20,200 nt of DNA from Perkinsus chesapeaki (Eukaryota; Perkinsozoa; Perkinsida; Perkinsidae): positions 1-20,200 of the forward strand of contig JAAPAO010000622.1 of assembly GCA_013115145.1 (NCBI GenBank), read 5' to 3'. The notes beneath the pieces were generated by a model. The model worked only from the letters and a program-made list of their open reading frames with translations, was not told the DNA's origin and did not search any database. Below, one piece after another: positions 8,179 to 17,496 of this stretch (positions within the stretch are counted from its first letter, which is position 1; every line of letters starts with the position of its first letter). Position numbers and translations under genes: made by a program.

Positions 8179-9881
8179 TCATGTGGCTTCATCTGAATCT
8201 GAATCTGATTCAGACTCGGACTCTTCCTCAGCATCTTCTTCTGCTAAGAACCTATACTATAAAGGTGCGGAAGAGATACCCTCGTCGTATTGATCATTAC
8301 GTTTTAAGTTGATCCACTAATTGTTTATGGTTAGGCTTTTTCTTCTTATTTTGTCTAGTAAGCCTTACATGTTTATACCTACTGACCCTTCTACAGCTCT
8401 TCTATCATTGTAGATATTATTACTTGCAATTATCACCATGTCGACACCTTCCCCGTTCCAAGAAGAATCGGCACATACCATGTTTAGGTTTGGTAACCTT
8501 CTGTCCATTCTCCTCTTCACTTGGTGCTTTTATAACTCCAATAGAAGCAGCAGCCGCAGCACCAGCTGCGGCTGCGGCTGGGGTAGACACTTCATTACCG
8601 TCATCAGTTAAGGATGGATCGACTCCCTAATGGATACAACAATGAGACCTTCCTCGATAGTAAAAGTATACGCAGCGTGCATCACATCAGTCGCCGAATG
8701 GAAGAGATTCCACGTCTAATCCTTCCATCATTCATTCTCTCCTAACCCTATTACCCCTTTAGATTTGCCCTTCTCATGTTCCTTCAGACCTTCCTCTACA
8801 TTCCCATCACTTTGGTCGTCAGACGATGTGACTACCGTATCCTCTGAATCCTCTTCATCACTACTATCACTACTGCTTTCTGATACCTCCTTCAAAGACT
8901 CAACAGCCACCATTTCACTTTGACGCTTCTCTAAGATGAATACCACACATGAATGATAGTTTGATAGTAAGTATATACTGTAATACTTGTAGCGCCTGGG
9001 AAGTTCTTCCTTCTCTCTTCCAGCCATACACGGGTTTCTTCTGGTTGGGGGAATGATGCAACACCATCTAAAAGGTATTCCTTGTCCAACCACCAGACCT
9101 AAGGTACTACCTCCTTCAGACTTATCCATATGGGTCCATTTATGTGATTCAACCTGATGTTCATGTTCATACACACATAGAAACACAACAGAAAGTATAC
9201 AATACTTACCATATAAGGAGGGGCACTATAGTCACATCCTGGTTGGGGGCATTTAACATGATATGTTAATTTATGCTTGTCCAAAGCCTCGGCTGTACAG
9301 AGGTCCCTAAAGGATTACGATGACAAACTGAATAGTAGTATGCGAGTGCAGCCTCTACGTGTAAATGGATATGTGAATGAAGTATACAACGAAGTTCGTT
9401 GAACGGACCTAAGCTACTGAGCCTTGTAAAGTTATTACATCTCACAAGGCTCACAATAGAACTGGCTATCTTTAGGTAATGTACCCAATGCATCCTCCCA
9501 GAATAGACCACGCCCTCCTCGAGGTGGTAGCGGTGGACTACCCTTGCCTTTACCACCAAACCATGGGTTAGGATACCATCCACTACTCCAGTCTGGTCCA
9601 CTTGAAGAGGGTCCTCCTCCTGGCCCATACCAAGGCCATTCCTGGCCTTCATACCAATAGTTAGGATATCCTCCACTACCTTTACCACCCCATCTACCAC
9701 CTCCATAAGGAGTAGTCCATTCCCTTGAGGAGGCAGAGCGTTGAACACTATGTATTCTTCGACCAGAGCGCCCTTTACCAGCAGATGTTAGACCTCCTTT
9801 ATGTGCCATACCATCACCATCATGTGATGAATGCCCTCGCCCTCGTAGATAGGCAGCCCTAGCTGCCTGGAATGCATCCAT
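8179..9881 (-). CDS. NUFIP1-like zinc-finger protein, copy 1
   Basis: Likely a NUFIP1/Rsa1-type factor; in animals and yeast these help assemble box C/D snoRNPs in the nucleus. Eight exons (9881-9439, 9306-9210, 9153-9111, 9067-8987, 8930-8755, 8626-8424, 8378-8301, 8251-8179) give 397 residues. The N-terminus is Gly/Trp/Tyr/Pro-rich. Two fingers follow: FYCEPCE ending H-x4-H (~145-170), then CPQPGCDYSAPPYM with H-x3-H. The NUFIP signature is WLEERRKNFPG (~211-221). An acidic Ser/Asp/Glu stretch, an alanine run (~300-315) and one CCCH finger (MCRFFLERGRCRHGDNCKYKH) come next, then Lys-rich and acidic tails. It lacks the first CCCH finger of copy 2 and the NUFIP C-terminal helix. I chose the ATG at 9881, which follows an AG and a C/T-rich stretch; an in-frame ATG at 9968 would add 29 residues. 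Confidence 0.8.
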
Positions 9882-10047
9882 AGGGGAAAGCAAGCTACAT
9901 CGACAAAGATACACCCTTGAATAAGAGAGTAGGCAGAGGAGAGCTAAAGGTTGCATAAGCATTATCACACAACGTTATAGGTTAAGTGAAATATGACGTA
10001 GATGAAGATCGTACAGTAAACTGCAAGGAACTATAACTTGTAAAATG

Positions 10048-11753
10048 TTACGTATCATCCTCATCATCTGATAGATAGTCATCATCTGTATCATTATCGG
10101 ACTCTGACTCTACTGCACAACCATCTTCATCAGCAACAGTCTCATCATTGGTTTTCTCATCAAAGAAGTTTTCAGTAACAAAGAACCTGAAAACACCACC
10201 ATCTATCTCCTCATCCCTTCTCCTTGTGAGCTACTACCTTAGACACTGTAATACTGTAGCATTATATCTTTCAATATCGTCACGCATTAACCGTCTAATA
10301 AGCTGTTCTTTCATGCTTTCCTGTTGCTCTTGTGGCTTTTGTTTAACGTGATTAAACCTAAGTTGCAAGTTATAATACCAGAATGCATTTAAACAACAAC
10401 ATACTTGCAGTTATCACCATGACGGCAATACCCCTTCTCCTGGAAGAATCGACATATCCCTTTTTTTGGTTGTACATGTTCAAAGTGACAAGCATCTCCA
10501 TACTTACATTTACCAAACTTAGCAAAGTGGGTACACACTCTTCGCTCCGCAAACTTGGCTGCACGCTAAAAGCACATGAGTGTTACATATTACAGGACAA
10601 GATAGGTAATCCAGTGCACAGGTCGAACGAGGATCACAGCCCATCATAATCACGAGCCAACACAGCCGTAAAGTGGTCACTACTACCTCAGCCCTCTCCT
10701 TTTTCTTCCTTTCCCTATTCTCTCGCATAGATGCCCGTATAGCCCGCTCTAATGTACACATCTCGCTTGCATCAGTAGGATCTTTAGGGGTATCACTTTT
10801 ATCTGTAACACAAGCCTTAAATCATTGGCGTATAAGACAGGTCCCTATTATGACCTTTGGATGGGAAGTTCTTCTTTCGACGGGCTAACCATGCCTCAGT
10901 CTCTGCTTGTGATGCAGTTAAAGATTCTGATTTACCTGATATCCATATACCACTTGTAATATTGCTATATATAATAATGTATAAATAAATGTATATTATA
11001 ATATTGGAACATGCTTGTAATATTTATTACCTTCCGCAGTTGTTACCAGGCAATGGGATAACTTATGAGCAGCTACCTATATATAGCGATACTATAAATT
11101 GTTGTTGTTGCCTCTCATCAGATACTACCAGATCAGGCCTTGCACTATAATCACAGCCAGGATGAGGGCAAGTAACATGAAAAGTAAGAACATGCTCATC
11201 CAGGGCATCAGCTGTGAAAAGATCCCTAACAATAGTCCATGATATATAAATAGAATGGTCAGTATTACTTTCCACATGGTTTACAGTAAAACTCACTTTT
11301 GGGTGGTTCATCCGTGGAATCCATCGAGAACCTCCCCTTTTTAGCAGCAGGTGAATGATGTCCCCAATGATCATTGTTAGCCACCTCTCCCATACGTCGT
11401 TTACCCTTCCCTTTCCCTTTACCCTTCCCTATCTTATCTCCATTCCATGAACCATTATAACCCCCTCCTTTGGAACCCCATCCTTTACCCTTCCCATCGT
11501 ATCCTTTACCCCATGATGGATCTGTTTGACCTTTAGATGTTGGCCACCAATCACCACCATTATTCCATTGGTTATTATATGGTATGCCCTTACCACTCCA
11601 TCCACCATACCATTCATCATTCCAATTACCCCATTGACCAGTATTAGACCATCCCCCGCCACCACCATTGCCTCCATACCATTGATCTCCTCCCCACGTA
11701 GACGACCATTGGGTAGCATCATATGCACTACTACTTGATTGCGGATCTCCCAT
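10048..11753 (-). CDS. NUFIP1: NUFIP1-like zinc-finger protein, copy 2
   Basis: Best candidate for the true NUFIP1 orthologue (box C/D snoRNP assembly). Eight exons (11753-11269, 11225-11129, 11076-11031, 10935-10855, 10802-10687, 10565-10405, 10357-10238, 10186-10048) give 414 residues. Residues 1-155 are Gly/Trp/Asn/Lys-rich (WYGGNGGGGGW, GKGKGKGKGK), like an RNA-binding RGG-type tail. Finger 1 is FYCKPCG...H-x4-H, finger 2 CPHPGCDYSARPDLVAAH-x3-H. WLARRKKNFPSK (~226-237) is the NUFIP core. Two CCCH fingers follow: C-x7-C-x5-C-x3-H (VCTHFAKFGKCKYGDACHFEH region) and C-x8-C-x5-C-x3-H. Residues ~345-375 (LIRRLMRDDIERYNATVLQC) match the conserved NUFIP1 C-terminal helix, then an acidic tail. 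It is tandem with copy 1: exons 2 and 4 are 97 and 81 nt in both. Confidence 0.85.
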
Positions 11754-12063
11754 ATGACATTGACAACCCTTAATAACTACAGCTAGTTGCTTATAACTAC
11801 TTAAAAAGTCTCTATCAGACCGCATGACAACACGGTATTTCAACATCCCAAAACGCGACAGAAATGCGACGCAGGGAAGATTTTTCTTCGTCGCTTATCG
11901 ACTGCGAGTTCGAATCCCACGAGGGTCATTTTTCTCCCCGGAAAAATCAACTTCCCGCGTGAGTGTACTTACAACTCGGTTGATATATCGATTTGTTAGC
12001 CCTTAACGTTTTCCTTATACCTCCATGAAGTCCTCTAACGTCGGATTACAACAGGCTGTACCT
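11754..12063. promoter_or_regulatory. Divergent promoter region
   Basis: This 310-bp gap lies between the start of NUFIP copy 2 (minus) and PPIH (plus), the only place where the two long gene runs point away from each other. It probably carries promoters for both. A strong hairpin lies at 11866-11894: outer stem GCGAC/GTCGC, a five-base bulge, inner stem GAAGA/TCTTC and a T4 loop. GTTCGAATCCC at about 11909-11919 resembles a Pol III B box, but no A box or cloverleaf is present. Confidence 0.5.
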
Positions 12064-12778
12064 ATGAATCGGTACTAAGAGATTGGGTTATAAAATGTAT
12101 ATAATGTATATAGTGTAGGCCAGTACGACATCCTGAGAATCCTGTAGTATTTATGGATATATCTGTTGGAGGATCACCTATAGGACGGATTAAAATGGAG
12201 CTATATAAGGATGTTGCCCCAAAGACTGTTGAAAACTTTCGTCAATTATGTACAGGAGAATTTAAACTTAATGGTGTACCTATTGGATATAAGGGATCAA
12301 CATTTCATAGAGTTATACGTGACTTTATGATTCAAGGAGGGGATTTTGTTAAGGGTGATGGTACTGGTAGTTTAAGTATATATGGTGAAAAGTTCCCTGA
12401 TGAGAACTTTAAACTAGCACATGATTCACCAGGTAATAATATATACTTATAAGAGGGATAACTATGATGTATAGGTTTATTATCAATGGCTAACTCTGGT
12501 CCTAATACTAATGGATGTCAGTTCTTTATAACATGCAATAAGTAGTATATTTATATTATTAATAATTGTTATATATTATATTAGGTGTGATTGGTTGGAT
12601 ACTAAACATGTTGTATTCGGTAAGGTACTTGATCAACAAAGTATGATGACTGTAAGAAAGATAGAGAATGCTCAGGTACACACTTTCAATATGGCTCCGC
12701 TATTATACTGTTATTTAGGTTGGTGAGAATAGTCGCCCTAAGCTTCCAATAACAGTATCAGAATGTGGTGAACTGTGA
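12064..12778 (+). CDS. PPIH: Cyclophilin H, spliceosomal peptidyl-prolyl isomerase
   Basis: Prolyl cis-trans isomerase of the U4/U6.U5 tri-snRNP; in other eukaryotes it binds the PRPF4/PRPF3 complex. Five exons (12064-12071, 12119-12432, 12475-12541, 12585-12675, 12719-12778) give 179 residues, close to the human 177. The first coding exon is only 8 nt (Met-Asn plus two bases); with it the protein begins ahead of [12 protein letters not shown], which matches the family N-terminus, whereas the ATG at 12153 would cut off the first strand. Active-site residues are present: Arg and Phe in [15 protein letters not shown], the Gln of that motif, the [15 protein letters not shown] loop and Trp in [13 protein letters not shown]. 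The C-terminus ([12 protein letters not shown]) is typical of PPIH. Introns are 42-47 nt. Confidence 0.93.
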
Positions 12779-12922
12779 TGACACACTACTGCACAATACC
12801 GAGTAATCAACCGAAACACGTTTCGCAGTCGATGAATGTTTTGTTACTAGAGCCTATTATTAGTAATGAGGTAACACATATCCTTCCTTTAGTCTTTGGT
12901 ATGGTATATTATCGGTGTTAAA

Positions 12923-13877
12923 ATGAAACTGTCATTCTCTATAAAAGCTAAGCCGAAGAAGACATCAAGACCTAAACACAAGCCTGTTGCAGGTGGTACT
13001 GACCAACGTAATACTTTGAAAGGGGGGTATTTTCTATGTTCCCTTTAGGGACACGGCTTGTTAGCATTACGGCATCTGGTGAGATGAAAACAGATAAACC
13101 ACCGAGTCCTGTAGATAAAGAATTCATAATACCATGTAATATCATCATTATGATGAATATATAGCATATTGTTAGGTCTTAATAGACTAGAGCCTAAACA
13201 AGGGAAGCATACTATATTGAATGCACCTACAGAGGCTACTACAATAAACCCAGGGGCAAGGTCAACACCACCACCTCAATCTGACACATCCAACGGGTAG
13301 TAGTGATGGTATAATAAGTAAGGGATATGGGTTAGTTAGGCCATCTACTCCAGTGGATCTAGAAGGGACTAATTCGGATGATGCTGAGGCTATTCGGGAG
13401 TTGTTTAATGATGCTAGAGCACGAAACGCAGACCTTTCGAGTGCAGAAGAGTTTGGTGAAGCAGTTAATGCTGTTGAACCTATCCTATGTCAAGTAAATA
13501 AACGGCGGAAAACTAAAGTGCATGAGGATGATTTTGATGAGAATAAGGATACAAGAGAAATACCTATTGAGGAGTTTGGTATGGCTATGTTACGAGGGAT
13601 GGGGTTTGATAAGGATAAGCATGGTAATGAGTGATGGTACTATAGTAGTGTATTATTCATTTATTCCTTAGTACAACAACCTATCTTTACAGAACGACGG
13701 GAAGGTCATGTAGGGTTAGGAGCTAAGGTAACCTTACCTACTGATGGTGTAATAGATCTATCAAAAGGGGATGGGACAAAGAAGAAGACTAAGAAGAACA
13801 GTACAAAAGGAGATAATAGCAGTGATGATGATTATGGCAGTCGAACACATAGCCATTCAAGCTCCTCGCCACCTTAG
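12923..13877 (+). CDS. GPKOW: G-patch splicing factor, GPKOW/Spp2 family
   Basis: Spp2/GPKOW binds and activates the DEAH helicase Prp2/DHX16 during spliceosome activation. Five exons (12923-13026, 13065-13135, 13176-13296, 13340-13623, 13672-13877) give 261 residues. The N-terminus KLSFSIKAKPKK and the block KEFIIPCLNRLEPKQ are typical. The G-patch core is IPIEEFGMAMLRGMGFDKD (~175-192), followed after an intron by GHVGLGAK. The C-terminal part is Lys- then Ser/Asp-rich. Introns are 38-48 nt. It starts 145 bp after PPIH on the same strand. The stop I chose gives a yeast Spp2-like protein without KOW domains; a further splice could extend it into 13878-14230. Confidence 0.85.
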
Positions 13878-14238
13878 GATGCTTCAACGTCTTCATATGC
13901 TCTTGCGTTCACCCCGCTAATATTGCTGTAGCAGTTTTGGTATCCAGCATGACCAGAGCTGTTGAAGTCGATATACTCTCTGAGGTAGTTGATGATAATA
14001 AGGATATGGTACTAAAGGGATGGTCTGTGTTACACTGGGATTGTACTTTACAAACATTTCACCTTCCTATAGGATAATGATAAGGATTCATTGATAGGTA
14101 CAAGCTAGCACTGATAGACACCAAGACATACCATCCTCTCCAGCTAAATCGGATGAGGATGAGGTCCTTATTGTGAATGGTAGACGGATCATCCTTATAG
14201 ACTTGGTTGTATTATTTATCACAGTCGACACTGGGGAT
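13878..14238 (+). other. Possible GPKOW tail exons, unresolved
   Basis: No complete gene here, but coding-like pieces exist on the plus strand. 13949-14012 reads MTRAVEVDILSEVVDDNKDM. A GT...AG gap then leads to 14075-14098 (DNDKDSLI), and another to about 14148 (AKSDEDEVLIVNGRR). The last piece faintly resembles the start of a KOW motif. These could be the missing C-terminal part of the upstream G-patch gene, or an extended N-terminus of the BART gene, whose frame is open above its ATG. I could not join them convincingly. Confidence 0.35.
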
Positions 14239-14958
14239 ATGAGTATAGAGCCTGGTAGTCAGTTGAAGGATATACTGGATACTGTATTTGAGGTTGAAGG
14301 GACCTTGTTACATAGTCGTACTTCGAGCATTATATAGGTGGTTTGTTCGGGGCCACTACAGGATAAAGTGGAAAGGTTTATGAATGAACATTGTCACAAC
14401 TTTAAAGATGAGGTTACATCTGTGGATGGCAACCAGGAATATAAACATGAACATTATGTATTATTTAAAAGGTTATAATGTATGTGATGTAGGGAGGAGG
14501 GGATAACCTATTGTGTAGATATTGTGATGAGATTGAAGAGTTACTTATATCAACAGTACAGGATAAGGTAGTTATTAATAGCAGCACCTATACTGAAGAT
14601 GACACTTTTAGCATCCACACTTTGATCTCGGAACATTTGTAGATGATTGTAGGGATATGTTGCAAGAGCAGGAGGATACTATCAATAACATGCAGGTTGA
14701 GGAAGTGTACTATAAATGGGATACTTAACATTGTTACAGTATTATACCCATACCTCCCAGGCTTGACTTCCTACTATCATTGGTAGATTTTCAAGCATTC
14801 CGTAGCGATATGATATCAACAGCTATGCATGGTCAGGATCTACAACTTCAAGGGTGATAATATATCTCATTATTATACCTCATTAGTTTATATATTGTTC
14901 AAAACTCAGCAGCACGGTTGCCCCACTAAGTAAGGATGATGATCCAAGCCCTCCGTAA
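14239..14958 (+). CDS. BART-domain protein (ARL2BP/CFAP36-like)
   Basis: BART domains bind ARL2/ARL3-type small GTPases; CFAP36 and ARL2BP act at cilia or mitochondria. Six exons (14239-14292, 14338-14471, 14519-14567, 14612-14706, 14761-14853, 14910-14958) give 157 residues. The domain fills most of the protein: LKDILDTVFEVV, VERFMNEHCHNFKDE (as FVEQHC-x-x-F in CFAP36), YKHEHYVLFKRYCDEIEELL, GTFVDDCRDMLQEQED, and finally VLDFLLSLVDFQAFRSDMI, which matches the LLxFTDFxxFKxMM end of the fold. The short acidic tail exon is optional; without that splice the protein stops at 14857. The frame is open above the ATG, so the start is uncertain. Whether it belongs to ARL2BP or CFAP36 cannot be told by eye. 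Confidence 0.78.
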
Positions 14959-15173
14959 CACCTCCAGCACTGAGTGAGGAAGGTGAGGCTGCTGCTGCCT
15001 TCTAGCATACTACTACTATTATCATGTATATGATAATCATGCCATTCTTTCTTGTTATCATCGTAATCATCTTGAGTGTGTTGTGCTATTATCATATAAC
15101 CTCCGTCATCTATTGCATATGTGGGTGCTATTATTTTATAGTAGTTGTTTTATTTATATACTAATTTACCCCA

Positions 15174-15732
15174 ATGGGTGGAGTTTTCTCGTCATCATCA
15201 TCATCATCATCATCATCATCTTCATTAAGTACTCAACGAGAGGTAACATGGTCTGAGTTATCACAACATAATAAGCCAAATGATTGTTGGACAGTAGTAC
15301 GACAAGAAGTGTAATATATATCATTGGAAGAAGGATACTAGTTATATAGTTAATATAGGTATGATGTAACTAAATTTGCAAATCATCATCCTGGTGGCCC
15401 TAGGACTATATATATGGCATGTGGTAAGGATTGTACAGAGGTCTATAACCATGTCCATCCAAAGGTGGATGCAAAGGTCTTGCTTTTCAAGGTAGTATAG
15501 TGGAAGGCGTGTGCGGCATACTGTAGTAGATTGACGTTGTCGTTGTTGTTAGCATCATATTGGAAAGACTATTGGTGAGGCACCTGAGGAGCAAGTAGCA
15601 GGGAGGAAACATGCTGGAGAGGATAATCACAGCAATACATCGACCAGCAGTAGCACTACCTCATCATCAAATATGAGCTATGAACCTGAAAATAAACAGG
15701 AGGTTATTGTTAAGGATGGTGAAGTTTGGTAG
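15174..15732 (+). CDS. Cytochrome b5-domain protein 1
   Basis: A heme-binding electron carrier or sterol/lipid-enzyme partner. Three exons (15174-15310, 15359-15491, 15553-15732) give 149 residues. A run of serines (~6-18) precedes the b5 domain: VTWSELSQHNKPNDCWTVV, then YDVTKFANHHPGG with the first axial His, then CGKDCTEVYNHVHPK with the second, ending LLFK-HHIGK in place of the usual YYIG. A Ser/Thr-rich tail follows. No membrane anchor is in the model, but a hydrophobic frame lies just downstream (about 15758-15849), so a tail anchor could be reached by a splice I did not find. The leader MGGVFSS begins Met-Gly and could be myristoylated, which is inference. Confidence 0.82.
15192..15220 (+). 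repeat. TCA microsatellite encoding polyserine
   Basis: Nine to ten TCA units code for most of the N-terminal serine run of the first cytochrome b5 protein. Length variation between strains is likely. Confidence 0.9.
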
Positions 15733-15935
15733 ATGGATAAATGATCATCATTTAATACCATTGGAATACTTATTATCATTGTGTGTTACACCAGATTATT
15801 AGAATGCTTACTTTCGATACTATTCCTCGTATTGGGGTTATTAAGGCTGTAGTACTACACTGGGGCGGCGGCATTCCTGTCATGCATGCATCTGGTCAAT
15901 GTCATCAGTAGTCTATTAGTTTTATCCAGCTTAAA

Positions 15936-17270
15936 ATGAGCGAATACCCATCATCACCATCACCAAATATCCCTGAGGAAGGGATATGTGTATCTGATAG
16001 TGAAGCTGAACAAATTCAACGTTCACATCCTACTCATGTATCCTTTGCTGATAGGGTTAAGCATGAGATAGCTCTAAATGAAGATGGAAGTAATACAGCT
16101 AGTAAAGGGGGAAGTCATCTAACCCCTGCTGCACCACAAGCTAAGAGGATGAGAACACCTGTACAAAGAACAACACCACCACAGTCAAGAAGGAAGGTTA
16201 AGAGCAAGAATCAGGTAATGATAAATATGCACTTATCTCTACTTTTTGTTATCATCAGTTTGCCTATATGAGGATTATGGCTGATAATAAGCCTGTATCA
16301 TACCCACCTGATAAATTAACTTGGGATGAAGTTAGTCGGCATAATTCAAGACATGATTGTTGGACTGTTGTCAATGGCATTGTGTAATAATATAATCCTT
16401 AAGTAGTTATGATGTCACATGTTAGATATGATATTACTTCATATCTAGATTATCATCCAGGTGGTAAAGGTGAATTAATGCAAGGTGCTGGTAAGGACTG
16501 TACAGAGCTGTTTAATGCTTATCATCCATGGGTTAGTGAGGCTGCTATATTGCGAAATGTAATACAACCTCGACAGTCAACGGTTGACTCCTTCATCACC
16601 ATCATTAACTGTATTACCTTAGGCACGTCTTGGTCCAGTAGTTGGCGGTCATTGTCCTCCTGAAATGGTTGCTAAATCTCATGATAAGCTGCCAGTTAAT
16701 GCTACTAACATCCCTGGGGTAGCAGTAGTAACATTTATTGGGAGAGTCATCTACCATTATTTTAGGTTATGCGTCCTGGTGGTGACCCAACTAAGATAGT
16801 ATCAATGACAGTACCACCATTAGAGGAACCAGCTTTGCCAAGTATACCTGAGAGATCAACCCTGAAGCCAGCATCAGGAACTGTAACTAGTGGGTCGCCG
16901 CCGACGCCAGTGGCTAGTATGTTACATCGACCAAGAGCTAATAGACCAAGCAGTAGTAAAAAGGATAATATGGTGGAGAAGGATAAAGATATACCAAAGC
17001 AGCAGCAGCAGTCTCAACACCAACCACCACCACAGCAGCAGCAGTCTCAACACCAACCACCACCGCAGCAGCAGCCTCATTACCCCCTCATACCACTCCT
17101 ATTTAGAGGATCTGTAATAAGGGTTGTTGTGACTTGATGATGTTTACTGTTTATGAAAGTAGCATCATTTGGTGTTATAGGTATTCTTTCCTGGTATGAA
17201 GCTATTCCCTCCTCAACCATTACCATCACGGAAAGGTTCAGGGGATAATAATGATGAAACTACACAGTGA
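15936..17270 (+). CDS. Cytochrome b5-domain protein 2, Pro/Gln-rich tail
   Basis: Six exons (15936-16214, 16259-16383, 16426-16558, 16623-16718, 16766-17113, 17181-17270) give 356 residues. The N-terminal 90 residues are charged and end in basic clusters (KRMRTPVQR, QSRRKVKSK) that resemble a nuclear signal. The b5 domain (~105-185) has LTWDEVSRHNSRHDCWTVV, YDITSYLDYHPGG (first heme His ~144), GAGKDCTELFNAYHPW (second His ~167) and RNARLGPVVGG. It is closest to soluble b5 domains such as those of CYB5R4 and plant RLF. The C-terminal half is Pro/Ser-rich with a Gln/Pro repeat. No CS, FAD or NADH domain follows, so it is not a complete CYB5R4. Its intron before YD is in the same place and phase as in the neighbouring b5 gene, so the two domains are probably related by duplication. 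Confidence 0.82.
17000..17074 (+). repeat. 33-bp coding repeat (QQQQSQHQPPP)
   Basis: Two 33-bp copies (17000-17032 and 17033-17065), nearly identical, then (CAG)3. They encode the Gln/Pro repeat in the tail of the second cytochrome b5 protein. The unit contains (CAG)4, so both the unit number and the CAG number may vary. Confidence 0.9.
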
Positions 17271-17496
17271 AACATTCCAATACAAGTTTTACAACATTCC
17301 TAAGTTTTTATACTATTAGTGTAATTCTGTTTCTTATACACCACCATCACGAACCCCAGCAACTGTCCATCATCACTTACACGGCATAATGCCATTGTCC
17401 ATTGCCAATTGTACGTGTTATAATATTGCTTTGTCTATTATCGCTTCATTGGTGTTTGTTTTATATACCTTCTAATTATACTTAGTACTTACCATC

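Noticed and set aside
8199-8213. 7-1-7 palindrome CTGAATCTGATTCAG
   Set aside because: It lies in the repetitive Ser/Asp/Glu codons of NUFIP copy 1 and has no second centre 7 nt away, so it is explained by coding repeats.
9266-9748. 160-codon minus frame across NUFIP copy 1
   Set aside because: A shifted shadow of the Gly/Trp-rich exon that also runs through an intron; the frame with zinc-finger motifs is the real one.
11429-11738. Frames on both strands over NUFIP copy 2 exon 1
   Set aside because: Low-complexity Gly-rich coding sequence leaves the other frames open by composition.
11840-11935. tRNA gene around TTCGAATCCC
   Set aside because: The T-stem does not pair (GCGAG against CCCAC), and there is no A box, anticodon arm or acceptor stem.
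14883-15095. 70-codon minus frame
   Set aside because: It is antisense to the last BART exon and the spacer and has no domain.
17340-17480. Short plus frame MPLSIANCTCYNIALSII
   Set aside because: About 28 codons, hydrophobic, with no joining exon; it probably lies in the 5' flank of the FASTK-like gene.
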